A stretch of 17,659 nucleotides of DNA, taken from contig CAYTTV010000062.1 of NCBI GenBank assembly GCA_964440915.1, positions 1 through 17,659 on the forward strand. Direction: 5' to 3'. Shown here one piece after another: positions 8,701-16,387 of this stretch. Under the pieces are notes generated by a model. The model was given only the letters and a program-made list of their open reading frames with translations, was not told where the DNA came from and searched no databases. The position numbers were made by a program, and so were the translations under genes. Position 1 is the first letter of the stretch. Every line of letters starts with the position of its first letter. This DNA is from CAMPJM01 sp964440915 (GTDB lineage: Bacteria; Bacteroidota; Bacteroidia; Cytophagales; Cyclobacteriaceae).

Positions 8701-9043
8701 TATAATTGTTTTCGTTAATGCCGACATTGCTCTGAAGCAGATCCGCATGGGAGTTGTATATAAATATTTTAATCTTTGAATACGGGGCATACCCTAACAT
8801 ATCGGTTAGCGAGAGATATTCCTCTTCGAGATACTGAGCCGCTAGCCGCGCATTTTTACCCCCTTCACCATAAAAATACACCTCAAAATTTTCTGAGTTG
8901 TAAAATTTCCAGTCAAATACTTTGTACTGTAGTCTATTGTGGCCAAAGGTAGATTGAGGCAATTGTGCATGAGCCTGAGAAAAAGAAAGCAATACGCCAA
9001 AGATGTAGATCGAGGCGTTAAGAATGATACTTTTAATGGACAT
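5720..9043 (-). CDS. Outer-membrane protein: degenerate peptidase-MA-like domain, TolB-like propeller, Omp85-like barrel
   Basis: From ATG 9043 the protein has 1107 residues. A signal peptide (about 1-26, ending AHA before QLPQ) starts it. An N-terminal domain (about 27-275) has the layout of a peptidase-MA gluzincin, including LPDWFIDGAALY (172-183). The expected HExxH is missing: the corresponding helix around 142-152 reads LRYKISNLIVN, and the EGxAxY glutamate is D178, so catalysis is unlikely. WD40/TolB-like propeller repeats follow (about 290-595), with phrases such as ISPNGNLLAYARNQNGK and FIPNSTAIVFSSNRT. Residues 612-681 are an acidic linker with 28 Asp/Glu of 71 and no Lys or Arg. 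A beta-barrel (about 695-1107) has an Omp85-type RGY motif (977-979) and ends in a C-terminal Phe, as barrel-assembly signals do. Proteins of this sort are usually labelled TolB-like translocation protein or BamA/TamA family. A role in outer-membrane protein or lipid handling is inference. The frame extends to a TTG at 9064. It lies 31 bases after the oxidoreductase gene and is probably co-transcribed with it. Confidence 0.82.
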   Translation of the reverse strand: MSIKSIILNASIYIFGVLLSFSQAHAQLPQSTFGHNRLQYKVFDWKFYNSENFEVYFYGEGGKNARLAAQYLEEEYLSLTDMLGYAPYSKIKIFIYNSHADLLQSNVGINENNYTIEGQTNFVKSQVEVAYPGTHEGFKQALRYKISNLIVNDMMYGGSLADMFQNSYLLNLPDWFIDGAALYVSEGWSIEMDDYMRTVFQDKKVKKLAKFSGKDAAILGQSIWNFIAVKYGRSNVSNILNLTRIIRNEESSIANTLGLPFKVFLQEWQQFYMEMDDRIVDAYVAPDDSLKVIKKNRKDYLFNAVTISPNGNLLAYARNQNGKYAVFIKNLHTGKERKVQTFGRKLINQEVDESIPLLSWKDDNTLGIVGTKRGTLNLWMYEVSSKSRLRQDLSRFNQVNSFSFNEGGSVAVMSADMNGQSDIFLLSLRRNAVKRVTNDIFDDNYPRFIPNSTAIVFSSNRTTDSLRVGQVNLSDIKENHNLFAYDIDTSRFMLKRITNTISKDIYPLPIDTNTIYYLSDQKGIYNLFKYSIKDSIYTQVTNYSSSIQDFDYDAAHNLLTFTMAENGRQYPFVDNTAELVRNIFTPATRRQEIANAKYVSELLQQRRKQADLEPQNDEGEGNVVDETEDVEIDLDELEFDMEDSLSATSLIDPADFQIEQDDESSGLIDTDNYVFDTEVEEVVTTQTSFLARLRQSHNTSSIQGPFPYFPRFSADNFSLSWVVDPLMGFGVQAEMGMNDMLEDHKINGGLVASTGNLRTGKVYAEYQYLKYLLDFHIRYDRSSLFYSWQDETPQFSYNQRYIKNEVTVGASYPFSVNSRITFSPYFVQTRYVDLNIASQLNNPNAGKETNVPENYAGGKIEFVFDNTTLRGLNLFEGTRGVARLSHYQGLDNKEKSFANVEVDIRHYQKIHRELVFATRVFMGHFFGASPKRYMLGGMDNWLFNNIEGRDDEEGPLFSYDQRNSSDILFHKFVTNLRGYNYNKFNGATTFLFNAELRFPLIKYLHRGPIASNFFRNLQLVGFYDFGSAWTGKSPFEEVNSVNTEVIKSPGAPFTADIINFKNPWLASYGGGVRTVLLGYYLKFDVAWPIEDFVVGSPKFYLTLGFDF

Positions 9044-9074
9044 ATATGAAGTACAAAAATTCAATGTAATATAA

Positions 9075-10121
9075 TTAAAAAAAACAACGATTTATGCTTA
9101 CTTCAGGGTCAATTGCTGTTTTTTGTTCCATGCTCATGGCCAGCTGCTCTGCAAAGTAAGGAGCCAAGGATACTCCCTTAGCACCAAAACCATTGAAAAT
9201 GCCTAAAAGTTTTTGCTCTGGATGAAACCCTATAAATGGCCTCCTATCTTTAGTTGCCGGCCTAATTCCAGTCTTATGCTCCACGATATCGAAAGGTATA
9301 GCCATCAGCTTCGCTAGTTTTTCCAAAAGCTCCTCTCTCGCCTTTTCTGTTGGTATATTGCTCAGATCCTGCCAGTTATAGGTCGCTCCCACTTTGCTCA
9401 CATTTCCTTTGTAAGGCAATACAAAAACTCCTCTGTTAAAAATAATATTGTGTGGTTTCGAAAATGTTCCGTGCAGAATCTCTCCTTTTACCGGACGAAA
9501 GGGCAACCGGTCGAAATAAGGGGAGTCAAGTGCTGCCAAGCCATTACAATATATTATCCTTTGGGCCTTGATATTCCGATATTCCACATGGCTTTCTCCA
9601 ATGATCAGTTCCTCGTTCTGAAAAACCCCTTCTATGTATGCGCCACGGTGGAGAAGATATTGCTTACTCGCCTCTAAAAAAGTCGGCACATCTAAAAATC
9701 CACCATGTTTTAACGATAGTCCGCCATGTGCATCATGAAGATGCGTGCCATATTGAGCGGTACTATAAATTGCTTCTACAAAATTACCATACTTAGGTTC
9801 CGCGCTTTTCGCCATCCAATCGTTCTGCTCTTGCACCGACAGAAAAGGACGGTAAATTGGCATAGGATGTAGAAAAGCTGCTCCCGTAAGCTCTTCAGCT
9901 TTTTTATAGAAACTATGTAAAGCTGGAAATAACCGATCGGCAAGCCAAGTTGCCTTCATTTCTTTTCCGGTAATAGGGTTATAGAGACCGCCTGCTACCA
10001 TAGACGAGCTATTAGGATTCGTTTGGTTAATCACCACAACAGTAGCACCTCTGGACATCAAGGTAAGCGACAGCACACTGCCTGCCAAGCCTTGCCCCAC
10101 AATTATATAATCCCGATCCAT
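9075..10121 (-). CDS. FAD-dependent oxidoreductase (DAO family)
   Basis: This is a 348-residue single-domain flavoprotein of the D-amino-acid oxidase (DAO) superfamily, which includes glycine oxidase ThiO and the oxidase half of MnmC. The N-terminal FAD dinucleotide-binding motif is DYIIVGQGLAG (Gly9, Gly11, Gly14). The substrate-domain hallmark is PVKGEIL in the middle. The C-terminal FAD-contacting segment GIRPATKDRRPFIG, followed by FNGFGAKGVSLAP, is close to the MnmC/ThiO pattern. The length fits a stand-alone oxidase. No methyltransferase domain is attached, so it is not full-length MnmC, and a stand-alone MnmC(o)-like tRNA role is only one possibility. The substrate is unknown. It is probably cytoplasmic, with no signal peptide. 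It is first in a minus-strand group, divergent from the hydrolase gene across a 110-base gap in which I could not fix a promoter with confidence. Confidence 0.85.
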   Translation of the reverse strand: MDRDYIIVGQGLAGSVLSLTLMSRGATVVVINQTNPNSSSMVAGGLYNPITGKEMKATWLADRLFPALHSFYKKAEELTGAAFLHPMPIYRPFLSVQEQNDWMAKSAEPKYGNFVEAIYSTAQYGTHLHDAHGGLSLKHGGFLDVPTFLEASKQYLLHRGAYIEGVFQNEELIIGESHVEYRNIKAQRIIYCNGLAALDSPYFDRLPFRPVKGEILHGTFSKPHNIIFNRGVFVLPYKGNVSKVGATYNWQDLSNIPTEKAREELLEKLAKLMAIPFDIVEHKTGIRPATKDRRPFIGFHPEQKLLGIFNGFGAKGVSLAPYFAEQLAMSMEQKTAIDPEVSINRCFF

Positions 10122-10231
10122 ATTTTGAATTTACCGTATAATTTTGAAAATGCGAATTAAAGCGTAATTTTTGCAAGGCGCATCAATTCGCTGCGTTTAT
10201 ATTTATTTGGCAAACGGCAACCTACTTACAA

Positions 10232-10876
10232 ATGATCCATATACACTCCTTTGTTTTCAACCCTTTCATGGAGAACACCTACCTATTATATGATGACACG
10301 AAAGCCTGTATCATCATCGATCCTGGATGCTACGAAAAGGAGGAACAGGTAGCCTTGCAGGACTTCATAGCGCAAGAGAACCTAAAGGTAGTGCAGCTTT
10401 TAAACACTCACTGTCATATCGACCATGTTTTGGGCAATCAATTTGTAAAAGAGCAATACGGGGTAAAACTGGCTACTAGCGCTATCGAAGAACAAGTATT
10501 GAAAGCCGTAAAATCCTATTCTTCCAACTATGGGTTCCCTTTGTATCAAGAAGCTGCTGTAGACCAGTATTTGGAAGAAGGCCAGCAGGTGCGGTTTGGA
10601 AACACCACCTTAGACATACTTTTTGTGCCAGGTCATTCTCCAGGACATTTGGTCTTTTACAATACCCAAGCGAAAATATGCATTGGGGGCGATGTGCTTT
10701 TCCAACGAAGCGTCGGAAGGACGGACCTTCCCGGTGGCGATCATGAAACACTTATGAGGAGCATCCGTGAGAAAATGTATACCCTGCCCGATGACATGAC
10801 AGTATATCCTGGCCATGGTCCAACAACCACAATAGGGGAAGAGAAACAATTCAATCCATTCTGTGCCATTCGTTAA
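10232..10876 (+). CDS. Glyoxalase II-like MBL-fold metallo-hydrolase
   Basis: This 214-residue metallo-beta-lactamase-fold hydrolase belongs to the compact GloB/YcbL-type group, which typically binds two metal ions and hydrolyses thioesters such as S-lactoylglutathione or related thiols. All expected metal ligands are visible: THCHIDH (H60, H62, D64, H65), H135 in PGHSPGH, D154 in GGDVLF and H195 in YPGHGP. It lacks the long C-terminal substrate domain of classical glyoxalase II (about 250 residues), so the natural substrate is uncertain. The N-terminus MIHIHSFVFNPFMENTYLLYD is typical, which supports the ATG at 10232. There is no signal peptide, so it is cytoplasmic. The gene is followed after 12 bases by pssA and is likely co-transcribed with it. 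I see no functional reason for that pairing. Confidence 0.9.
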   Translation: MIHIHSFVFNPFMENTYLLYDDTKACIIIDPGCYEKEEQVALQDFIAQENLKVVQLLNTHCHIDHVLGNQFVKEQYGVKLATSAIEEQVLKAVKSYSSNYGFPLYQEAAVDQYLEEGQQVRFGNTTLDILFVPGHSPGHLVFYNTQAKICIGGDVLFQRSVGRTDLPGGDHETLMRSIREKMYTLPDDMTVYPGHGPTTTIGEEKQFNPFCAIR

Positions 10877-10888
10877 AACGCTACCACA

Positions 10889-11581
10889 TTGGTTATCATC
10901 AAACACTTGCCGAATTTCATCACTTTATGCAACCTGTTTTGTGGTTGTATAGGGATCATTATTGTATTAGAGGGCCATATCACCTATGCGGCCTATCTCA
11001 TTTGGCTAGCAGCAGCCCTCGATTTTCTGGATGGCTTTGTAGCCAGGCTACTTAATGCCTTCTCTCCTATAGGCAAAGAACTGGATTCCTTAGCAGACAT
11101 GGTTACTTTTGGTGTTTTACCTTCAATCATTATGTATGTGCTGCTGCAAGAAAGAATGATCGGCACTTACTGGCCATGGGTTGCATTTATAATTGCCGCA
11201 TTTTCTGCTTTGCGTTTGGCAAAATTTAATATCGACACGAGGCAGTCCGATAGCTTTATTGGACTGCCAACTCCTGCCAATGCCCTTTTCATCAGCGCTT
11301 TGCCTTTTGTCATTGGAGGCGATTCCTTTATGGCGCCGTTTATCGGTAATGCTGTCGTACTTATCGTCATCACCCTATTGTTCTCTTATTTAATGGTAGC
11401 CGAGATTAAACTGTTGGCCCTGAAATTCAAAAACCGCTCTTGGCACGACAATAAGGCAAGATTTATTTTTTTAGCGCTCAGTGCTCTCCTTATCTTATTT
11501 TTTCAAATGCAAGGTATTCCTCTCATTATCGTTCTGTATTTATTACTTTCCATTTCCGGTAAAAAACAGGCACTTTCATGA
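10889..11581 (+). CDS. pssA: CDP-diacylglycerol-serine O-phosphatidyltransferase
   Basis: PssA condenses CDP-diacylglycerol with L-serine to give phosphatidylserine, the precursor of phosphatidylethanolamine, in the inner membrane. The 230-residue polytopic protein carries the complete CDP-alcohol phosphotransferase signature D-x2-DG-x2-AR-x8-G-x3-D-x3-D: D45, D48, G49, A52, R53, G62, D66 and D70. The N-terminal KHLPNFITLCNLFCGCIGI is characteristic of the Bacteroidota and Gram-positive type PssA, not the E. coli phospholipase D-type enzyme. Several hydrophobic segments follow, including a strongly hydrophobic C-terminus. There is no ATG near the family start; the best start is TTG 10889, 12 bases after the upstream stop. 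No psd (decarboxylase) gene is in the window. The 114-base gap to porU has a weak possible promoter (TTTC-N19-TAATTTG). Confidence 0.92.
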   Translation: MVIIKHLPNFITLCNLFCGCIGIIIVLEGHITYAAYLIWLAAALDFLDGFVARLLNAFSPIGKELDSLADMVTFGVLPSIIMYVLLQERMIGTYWPWVAFIIAAFSALRLAKFNIDTRQSDSFIGLPTPANALFISALPFVIGGDSFMAPFIGNAVVLIVITLLFSYLMVAEIKLLALKFKNRSWHDNKARFIFLALSALLILFFQMQGIPLIIVLYLLLSISGKKQALS

Positions 11582-11695
11582 TCCTTTATTTTTATGTAAT
11601 TTGTAGAAATGTCAATTTGAAAGAAAATAAAAAGCGGTGACACTAACCATCTCTTATAATCTCTTAATTGAACACGTTGTCTCATAGCACGATTG

Positions 11696-14600
11696 ATGAA
11701 GTATCGCTACAGTATATTATTGGCTCAGGTTTTATTTTGCTGGCAACTCATGCACCCCACGGCAAGGGCAGAAAGCAATTTAGTGGGCATAAGCAAAAAT
11801 GCTGAGCCGCCTCATTCCTCTGTACTTGCCGCAGGTGATTGGTATCGATTTGCAGTAGTGAAAAGTGGGGTATATAAGATAGATGCGGATATATTGAGGA
11901 AGGCAGGGGTCGACCTAAATAATATAGACCCACAAAAAATTGGCATATTTGGTTATGGTGGCGGCATGCTTGCCCAAGCAAATAGCGTCGATAGACCTAT
12001 AGACCTTCCCGAAATAGCTATCCATGTAAGTGGAGAGGATGACGGTCGGTTTGATGTTGGAGACTTCATTGTTTTTTATGCAGAAGGGCCTGACCAAATC
12101 GCCTATAACGAATTGGATAAAAGCTTCTCGGCACAAAAAAACCTATATGCAGATTCCGCTTTTTACTTTTTAACCATTCAGAACAGCCCAGGAAAAAGGC
12201 TGGCAAGATCCGAGAATCTGGGCAGCCATTATCCTACAATCAACCATTTCGATGATTATATAGCTTATGAAAAAGAAAGTTATAATATTTTAAGCTCTGG
12301 AAGAGAATGGTATGGAGAGCGATTTACACCAGGAACAACCGAAACATTCAGCTTCGAAATACCACACTTCCAAACTAATTCTGAAGTCAGGATATTTTCT
12401 AAAGTAATGTCATCTTATACTTCGCCTGGAACATTCGAGTTGAAGGTAAATAATAACTCTATCGGCAACATTACAACAGAAGCTATTCCCAGAGTGGATT
12501 TTAATACTGGACAGAACTTATATGCTATAAAAGGCCATGAAAGCCATAAATGGCTCTCGGTTGATGTGGGGAGTCTTAACAATAATAAGTTGGATATCAG
12601 TTTGACCTTCAATAGTACCTCAGGAAGCGGGCATGCCTATCTGAACTCCCTACTGATCCAACATAAAAGGACATTGCAGTATCATGGACAACCTTACCTC
12701 TTTCAAAGTATAGAAAGCTTATCTCAACCTTATGGCACATTCCAAATTCAGAATAAGCATGCTGTCCAAGTACATGTTTGGGATATCACCGATCCTAATA
12801 ATGTCCTCATGCAGGAGTTTGAACAATTGGGAGAGACGCTAAAATTTGGAGCATCTACCACTAACTTACGGCGCTATGTAATATTTGATTTTGACAACCT
12901 GCCCCAACCATCATTTATTGGTGCTGTTCCTAATCAAAACATAAGGGCTTCATTAGACGCAGACATGCTCATCATAAGCCCTCCAGACTTTATGGTTGCC
13001 GCAAGAAAATTGGCGGAGTTCAGAGAAAAGCACGATAATTTGAAGGTAAACATTGTTAGCCCATCGCAAATTTACAATGAGTATTCATCAGGCAGGCAAG
13101 ATGTCACGGCTATAAGGGATTATGCCAAACACCTCTATGACCATGGCAATCTGAAGTATCTTTTACTGATGGGCAAAAGCTCGTATGCCTATAAAGACCA
13201 TATGGTGGTGGCCAATACTAATTTTGTCCCCACCTATCAATCCTATAATTCACTACATCCGGTAGAGACATACTCTTCAGATGATTTTTTTGGTTTTATG
13301 GACGCGCATGAAGGAGATTGGGCGGAAGGTCAAAATGCTGAAGAACATGACCTGGAAATTGGCATTGGCAGGTTACCTGTAAAGACGCTGGCGGAGGCAC
13401 AGGTAATAGTTGACAAACTGATTCACTATAGTGACAACAAGGCCACTTATGGCGCATGGAGAAATGAAGTAGTTTTTGTAGCCGATGACGGAGACGCCAA
13501 TATCCACCAAAGAGATTCGGACAGGCTTGCCGAAAAGATTGACACTACATTTTCCGATTATCATATCAACAAGATTTATCTAGGAGCCTTTCCCCAGCAA
13601 GGAAATTCTTCTGTGGCTACGCAACAAGCCATCTCTGATGCCATTAAAAAGGGAGCTTTAATTGTAAACTATAGCGGGCATGGGAATGAGAGTATTTGGG
13701 CAGAAGAGAAAATCCTGACTTTCGACATGATCAACCAATGGGAGAATTACGATAAGCTACCGCTGTTTGTAATTGCTACCTGCGAATTTGGAAAGTATGA
13801 CGACCCCTATCAGGTATCGGGTGGGGAGCAGCTGTTGCTAAGCCCCAAGGGAGGAGCCATTGGACTGGTTGCTACCTCAAGGCCCGTTTATTCTAATACC
13901 AATTTTCTGCTGAACAATGCGCTGTATGACGTGGCCTTTAACAAAACAGCAACTGGTAGTTTGAGGTTAGGGGAAATTGTGAAAACAACAAAAAACAACA
14001 GCGTGAGTGGCTTGCGCAACAGAAATTTCACCCTTTTGGGAGATCCTTCCATGCAACTGGCCATTCCTAGAAAAGCAATAACCATAAGCGATGTTTATGT
14101 TGAGGAGCCAAAGGCTGACTTTGATACCTTAAAGGCACTGAGCAAAGTGCATATGCACGGATATGTTTCCAACCATGATGGCAGCAAGGCGACAGATTTC
14201 AATGGCGTAGCACATGTTGCCATATATGACAAATCCTCTACATCCTCTACACTAAGTGCGAACGGCCCCTTAATGACGTATACTGAACAGAACAGTATAC
14301 TCTTCAAAGGTAAGGCGACGGTAAGTAACGGTGGTTTCCATATCCAATTTATGGTACCCAAAAATATTGACTATAGGTATGGCAATGGAAAGCTGCTCCT
14401 GTATGCGCTAGATCAGGACAGATTAGAAGATGCTCATTTGGGATACGTAGACATTGTGATCGGCGGTAGCGCTACCGCTCCGATTCAGGACGTCACGCCA
14501 CCAGAAATACTGCTCTATATGGATGATGTTTCTTTTGAATCAGGCGGCCTAACAGGATCTAATGCCTTACTTTTGGCTCATATTAAAGATGAAAGTGGGA

Positions 14601-15151
14601 TTAACATTGCACAAAGTGGCCTTGGACAAGACATTGTTGCAACCTTGAACAATAGTTCAGCATTTGTCCTTAATGATTTTTTCGAAAGTGAAATAGATAC
14701 CTATAAAGAAGGCTGGATAAGCTATCCTTTCAATGATTTACCGGATGGCTATTATACATTGCGCTTAAAAGCATGGGACATCAACAGTAATGCTTCTGAG
14801 CAACATTTAAATTTTATAGTAGCTTCAAATGCTAAACTCGCCTTGCAGAACGTTTTCAATTATCCTAACCCATTTGAAAGCGAAACAGTATTCAACATCG
14901 ATCATAATAGGGCGGGGGATAACCTGGAAATTACGGTTTCGATATATTCAAGGGAGGGAAAATTAATCAACACCATCCAAACTATTGCAGACAATAGTGA
15001 TTCTATAATAGATTCAATTGTATGGGATGGCAGAGACAAATCAGGGCAGAAAATAAGCGGTGGAGTGTATATATATAAAGTTATCGTTACATCTTTGACT
15101 GATTCTTCTCATGCCAAACAATATAATCGACTAATTATTATTAATAAATAA
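11696..15151 (+). CDS. porU: Type IX secretion system sortase PorU (C25 family)
   Basis: PorU is the cell-surface cysteine protease/sortase of the T9SS. It removes C-terminal sorting domains from secreted cargo and links many cargo proteins to anionic lipopolysaccharide. The 1151-residue protein starts with a signal peptide (MKYRYSILLAQVLFCWQLM, ending near ARAES). A large N-terminal region follows, with GDWYRFAVVKSGVYKID typical of PorU. The gingipain-type C25 catalytic domain spans about 416-785, with His662 in SGHGNESIW and Cys696 in IATCEFGKYDDP. Their 34-residue separation is close to that of the gingipain RgpB dyad. LLGDPSMQL closes the domain. Residues 1052-1151 form a T9SS C-terminal domain (FNYPNPF, then WDGRDKSGQKISGGVYIYK), which PorU proteins retain and which is needed for their own export. 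ATG 11696 is chosen over the adjacent in-frame TTG 11693. porV lies directly downstream, as in other Bacteroidota. Confidence 0.95.
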   Translation: MKYRYSILLAQVLFCWQLMHPTARAESNLVGISKNAEPPHSSVLAAGDWYRFAVVKSGVYKIDADILRKAGVDLNNIDPQKIGIFGYGGGMLAQANSVDRPIDLPEIAIHVSGEDDGRFDVGDFIVFYAEGPDQIAYNELDKSFSAQKNLYADSAFYFLTIQNSPGKRLARSENLGSHYPTINHFDDYIAYEKESYNILSSGREWYGERFTPGTTETFSFEIPHFQTNSEVRIFSKVMSSYTSPGTFELKVNNNSIGNITTEAIPRVDFNTGQNLYAIKGHESHKWLSVDVGSLNNNKLDISLTFNSTSGSGHAYLNSLLIQHKRTLQYHGQPYLFQSIESLSQPYGTFQIQNKHAVQVHVWDITDPNNVLMQEFEQLGETLKFGASTTNLRRYVIFDFDNLPQPSFIGAVPNQNIRASLDADMLIISPPDFMVAARKLAEFREKHDNLKVNIVSPSQIYNEYSSGRQDVTAIRDYAKHLYDHGNLKYLLLMGKSSYAYKDHMVVANTNFVPTYQSYNSLHPVETYSSDDFFGFMDAHEGDWAEGQNAEEHDLEIGIGRLPVKTLAEAQVIVDKLIHYSDNKATYGAWRNEVVFVADDGDANIHQRDSDRLAEKIDTTFSDYHINKIYLGAFPQQGNSSVATQQAISDAIKKGALIVNYSGHGNESIWAEEKILTFDMINQWENYDKLPLFVIATCEFGKYDDPYQVSGGEQLLLSPKGGAIGLVATSRPVYSNTNFLLNNALYDVAFNKTATGSLRLGEIVKTTKNNSVSGLRNRNFTLLGDPSMQLAIPRKAITISDVYVEEPKADFDTLKALSKVHMHGYVSNHDGSKATDFNGVAHVAIYDKSSTSSTLSANGPLMTYTEQNSILFKGKATVSNGGFHIQFMVPKNIDYRYGNGKLLLYALDQDRLEDAHLGYVDIVIGGSATAPIQDVTPPEILLYMDDVSFESGGLTGSNALLLAHIKDESGINIAQSGLGQDIVATLNNSSAFVLNDFFESEIDTYKEGWISYPFNDLPDGYYTLRLKAWDINSNASEQHLNFIVASNAKLALQNVFNYPNPFESETVFNIDHNRAGDNLEITVSIYSREGKLINTIQTIADNSDSIIDSIVWDGRDKSGQKISGGVYIYKVIVTSLTDSSHAKQYNRLIIINK

Positions 15152-15196
15152 ATAAATTGTATCAAAATAAAAAGTGGCATAGCGGCAAATAATGTT

Positions 15197-15204
15197 TAAA
15201 TTTG
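15197..15204 (+). promoter_or_regulatory. Putative -7 box of porV
   Basis: TAAATTTG matches the Bacteroidota -7 consensus TAnnTTTG perfectly. It lies in the 81-base gap between porU and the chosen porV start. The base-perfect spacing of 19 points to GTGG (15174-15177), a poor match to TTTG at -33. Transcription would begin near 15210, only about 2 bases before the ATG at 15212, which favours the porV start at 15233. Confidence 0.4.
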
Positions 15205-15232
15205 GCCTTACATGCATTTCAAATTTTTAAGG

Positions 15233-16384
15233 ATGAATAAATATATCTTATCATTTACCTCGGCTTTATTATTTTTTACTATTTCGAAAGAAGCTGTAGG
15301 ACAAAATGGAGGGGATCCATCTTCCAATAGCGAAAAAATCTCATCCAGGGTAATTAACACGGCAGTGCCCTTTTTGATCATTACGCCTGATTCACGCTCA
15401 GGCGGGATGGCCAACGCTGGTGCAGCGATTTCACCGGACGCCAACTCCATTCATTGGAACAATGCAAAATTAGCTTTTCTAGAGTCTGATTATGGATTTT
15501 CCTTATCCTATACACCGTGGCTATCCCGATTGATCAATGACATGTCCATATCATACTTAGCTGGTTATTATAAAATATCCGACTTCCAAACCGTAGCCGT
15601 TTCTATGCGATATTTTGATCTTGGCAAGATTCAGCTCATCGATATGAACAAAGCTTTAGGTAATGAGATCAGCCCCAAGGAGTTCTCCTTCGATGGGACT
15701 TACTCTATGAAGTTGAGCGATAACTTAGGAGTGGGTATAACAGGCCGCTTTATTTATTCTGATATCTCAGAGGACATAGGCACCGATGATGCTTCTCCAG
15801 GAACAAGTGTTGCGGCTGATATTGGTGTATATTATAACAGCAACCCCAACTTTGTAGGCAACTTGTCTAACATTGCATTTGCCGCACACATCTCCAATAT
15901 CGGTAGAAAGTTGAGCTATAACAGTTCAGAAAACAGGGACTTTCTTCCTACCAATCTACGGATAGGTACAGCGTACACAACGCATTTGGATCCTTATAAT
16001 AAAATCACTTTGGCACTTGATTTCAACAAACTTCTTGTGCCCACCTTGCCTGATACGGCCAACGAAACAACCATGTTGGGAGGCATGTTCAAGTCATTTA
16101 CCGATGCCCCAGATGGGTTTAGTGAGGAAATCAAAGAGATAGGGGCTTCTATAGGGGCAGAATACTGGTATAACAATCTTTTTGCTGCTAGACTAGGGTA
16201 TTCATATGAGCACCCAGATAAAGGAAGTTGGCAGTATTTTACAGTTGGACTAGGTTTTAGATATCAAGTTTTCGGTGTTGATTTTGCCTATCTTGTCCCT
16301 ACTGGAGAAGAAAACCCTTTAGGAGAAACATTAAGATTCTCTCTCTTATTCAACTTTGATCAAGGAAATAATCCAAGACCATAG
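15233..16384 (+). CDS. porV: Type IX secretion outer-membrane protein PorV
   Basis: PorV (LptO) is a FadL-type outer-membrane barrel. It binds cargo carrying a C-terminal sorting domain, collects it from the Sov/SprA translocon and delivers it to PorU for processing. The 383-residue protein has a signal peptide (about 1-23, ending AVG before QNGG). The family signature follows at residues 46-79: PFLIITPDSRSGGMANAG, then SPDANSIHWNNAK. The remainder shows alternating amphipathic strands, including TLRFSLLFNF near the end, with a short DQGNNPRP tail. An in-frame ATG at 15212 would add seven residues. ATG 15233 is preferred because the signal peptide begins there and a consensus -7 box lies too close to 15212. 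PorV works with PorU, encoded immediately upstream. No cargo protein other than PorU itself is encoded in this window. Confidence 0.94.
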   Translation: MNKYILSFTSALLFFTISKEAVGQNGGDPSSNSEKISSRVINTAVPFLIITPDSRSGGMANAGAAISPDANSIHWNNAKLAFLESDYGFSLSYTPWLSRLINDMSISYLAGYYKISDFQTVAVSMRYFDLGKIQLIDMNKALGNEISPKEFSFDGTYSMKLSDNLGVGITGRFIYSDISEDIGTDDASPGTSVAADIGVYYNSNPNFVGNLSNIAFAAHISNIGRKLSYNSSENRDFLPTNLRIGTAYTTHLDPYNKITLALDFNKLLVPTLPDTANETTMLGGMFKSFTDAPDGFSEEIKEIGASIGAEYWYNNLFAARLGYSYEHPDKGSWQYFTVGLGFRYQVFGVDFAYLVPTGEENPLGETLRFSLLFNFDQGNNPRP

Positions 16385-16387
16385 CAC

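Noticed and set aside
9044..9064. TTG start adding seven residues before the signal peptide of the large outer-membrane protein
   Set aside because: ATG 9043 gives a normal signal peptide length; nothing supports the rarer start.
10122..10231. Promoters in the divergent gap between the oxidoreductase and hydrolase genes
   Set aside because: Partial boxes such as TATATTTA exist, but spacing to any TTG is about 24 bases, so I could not support a specific call.
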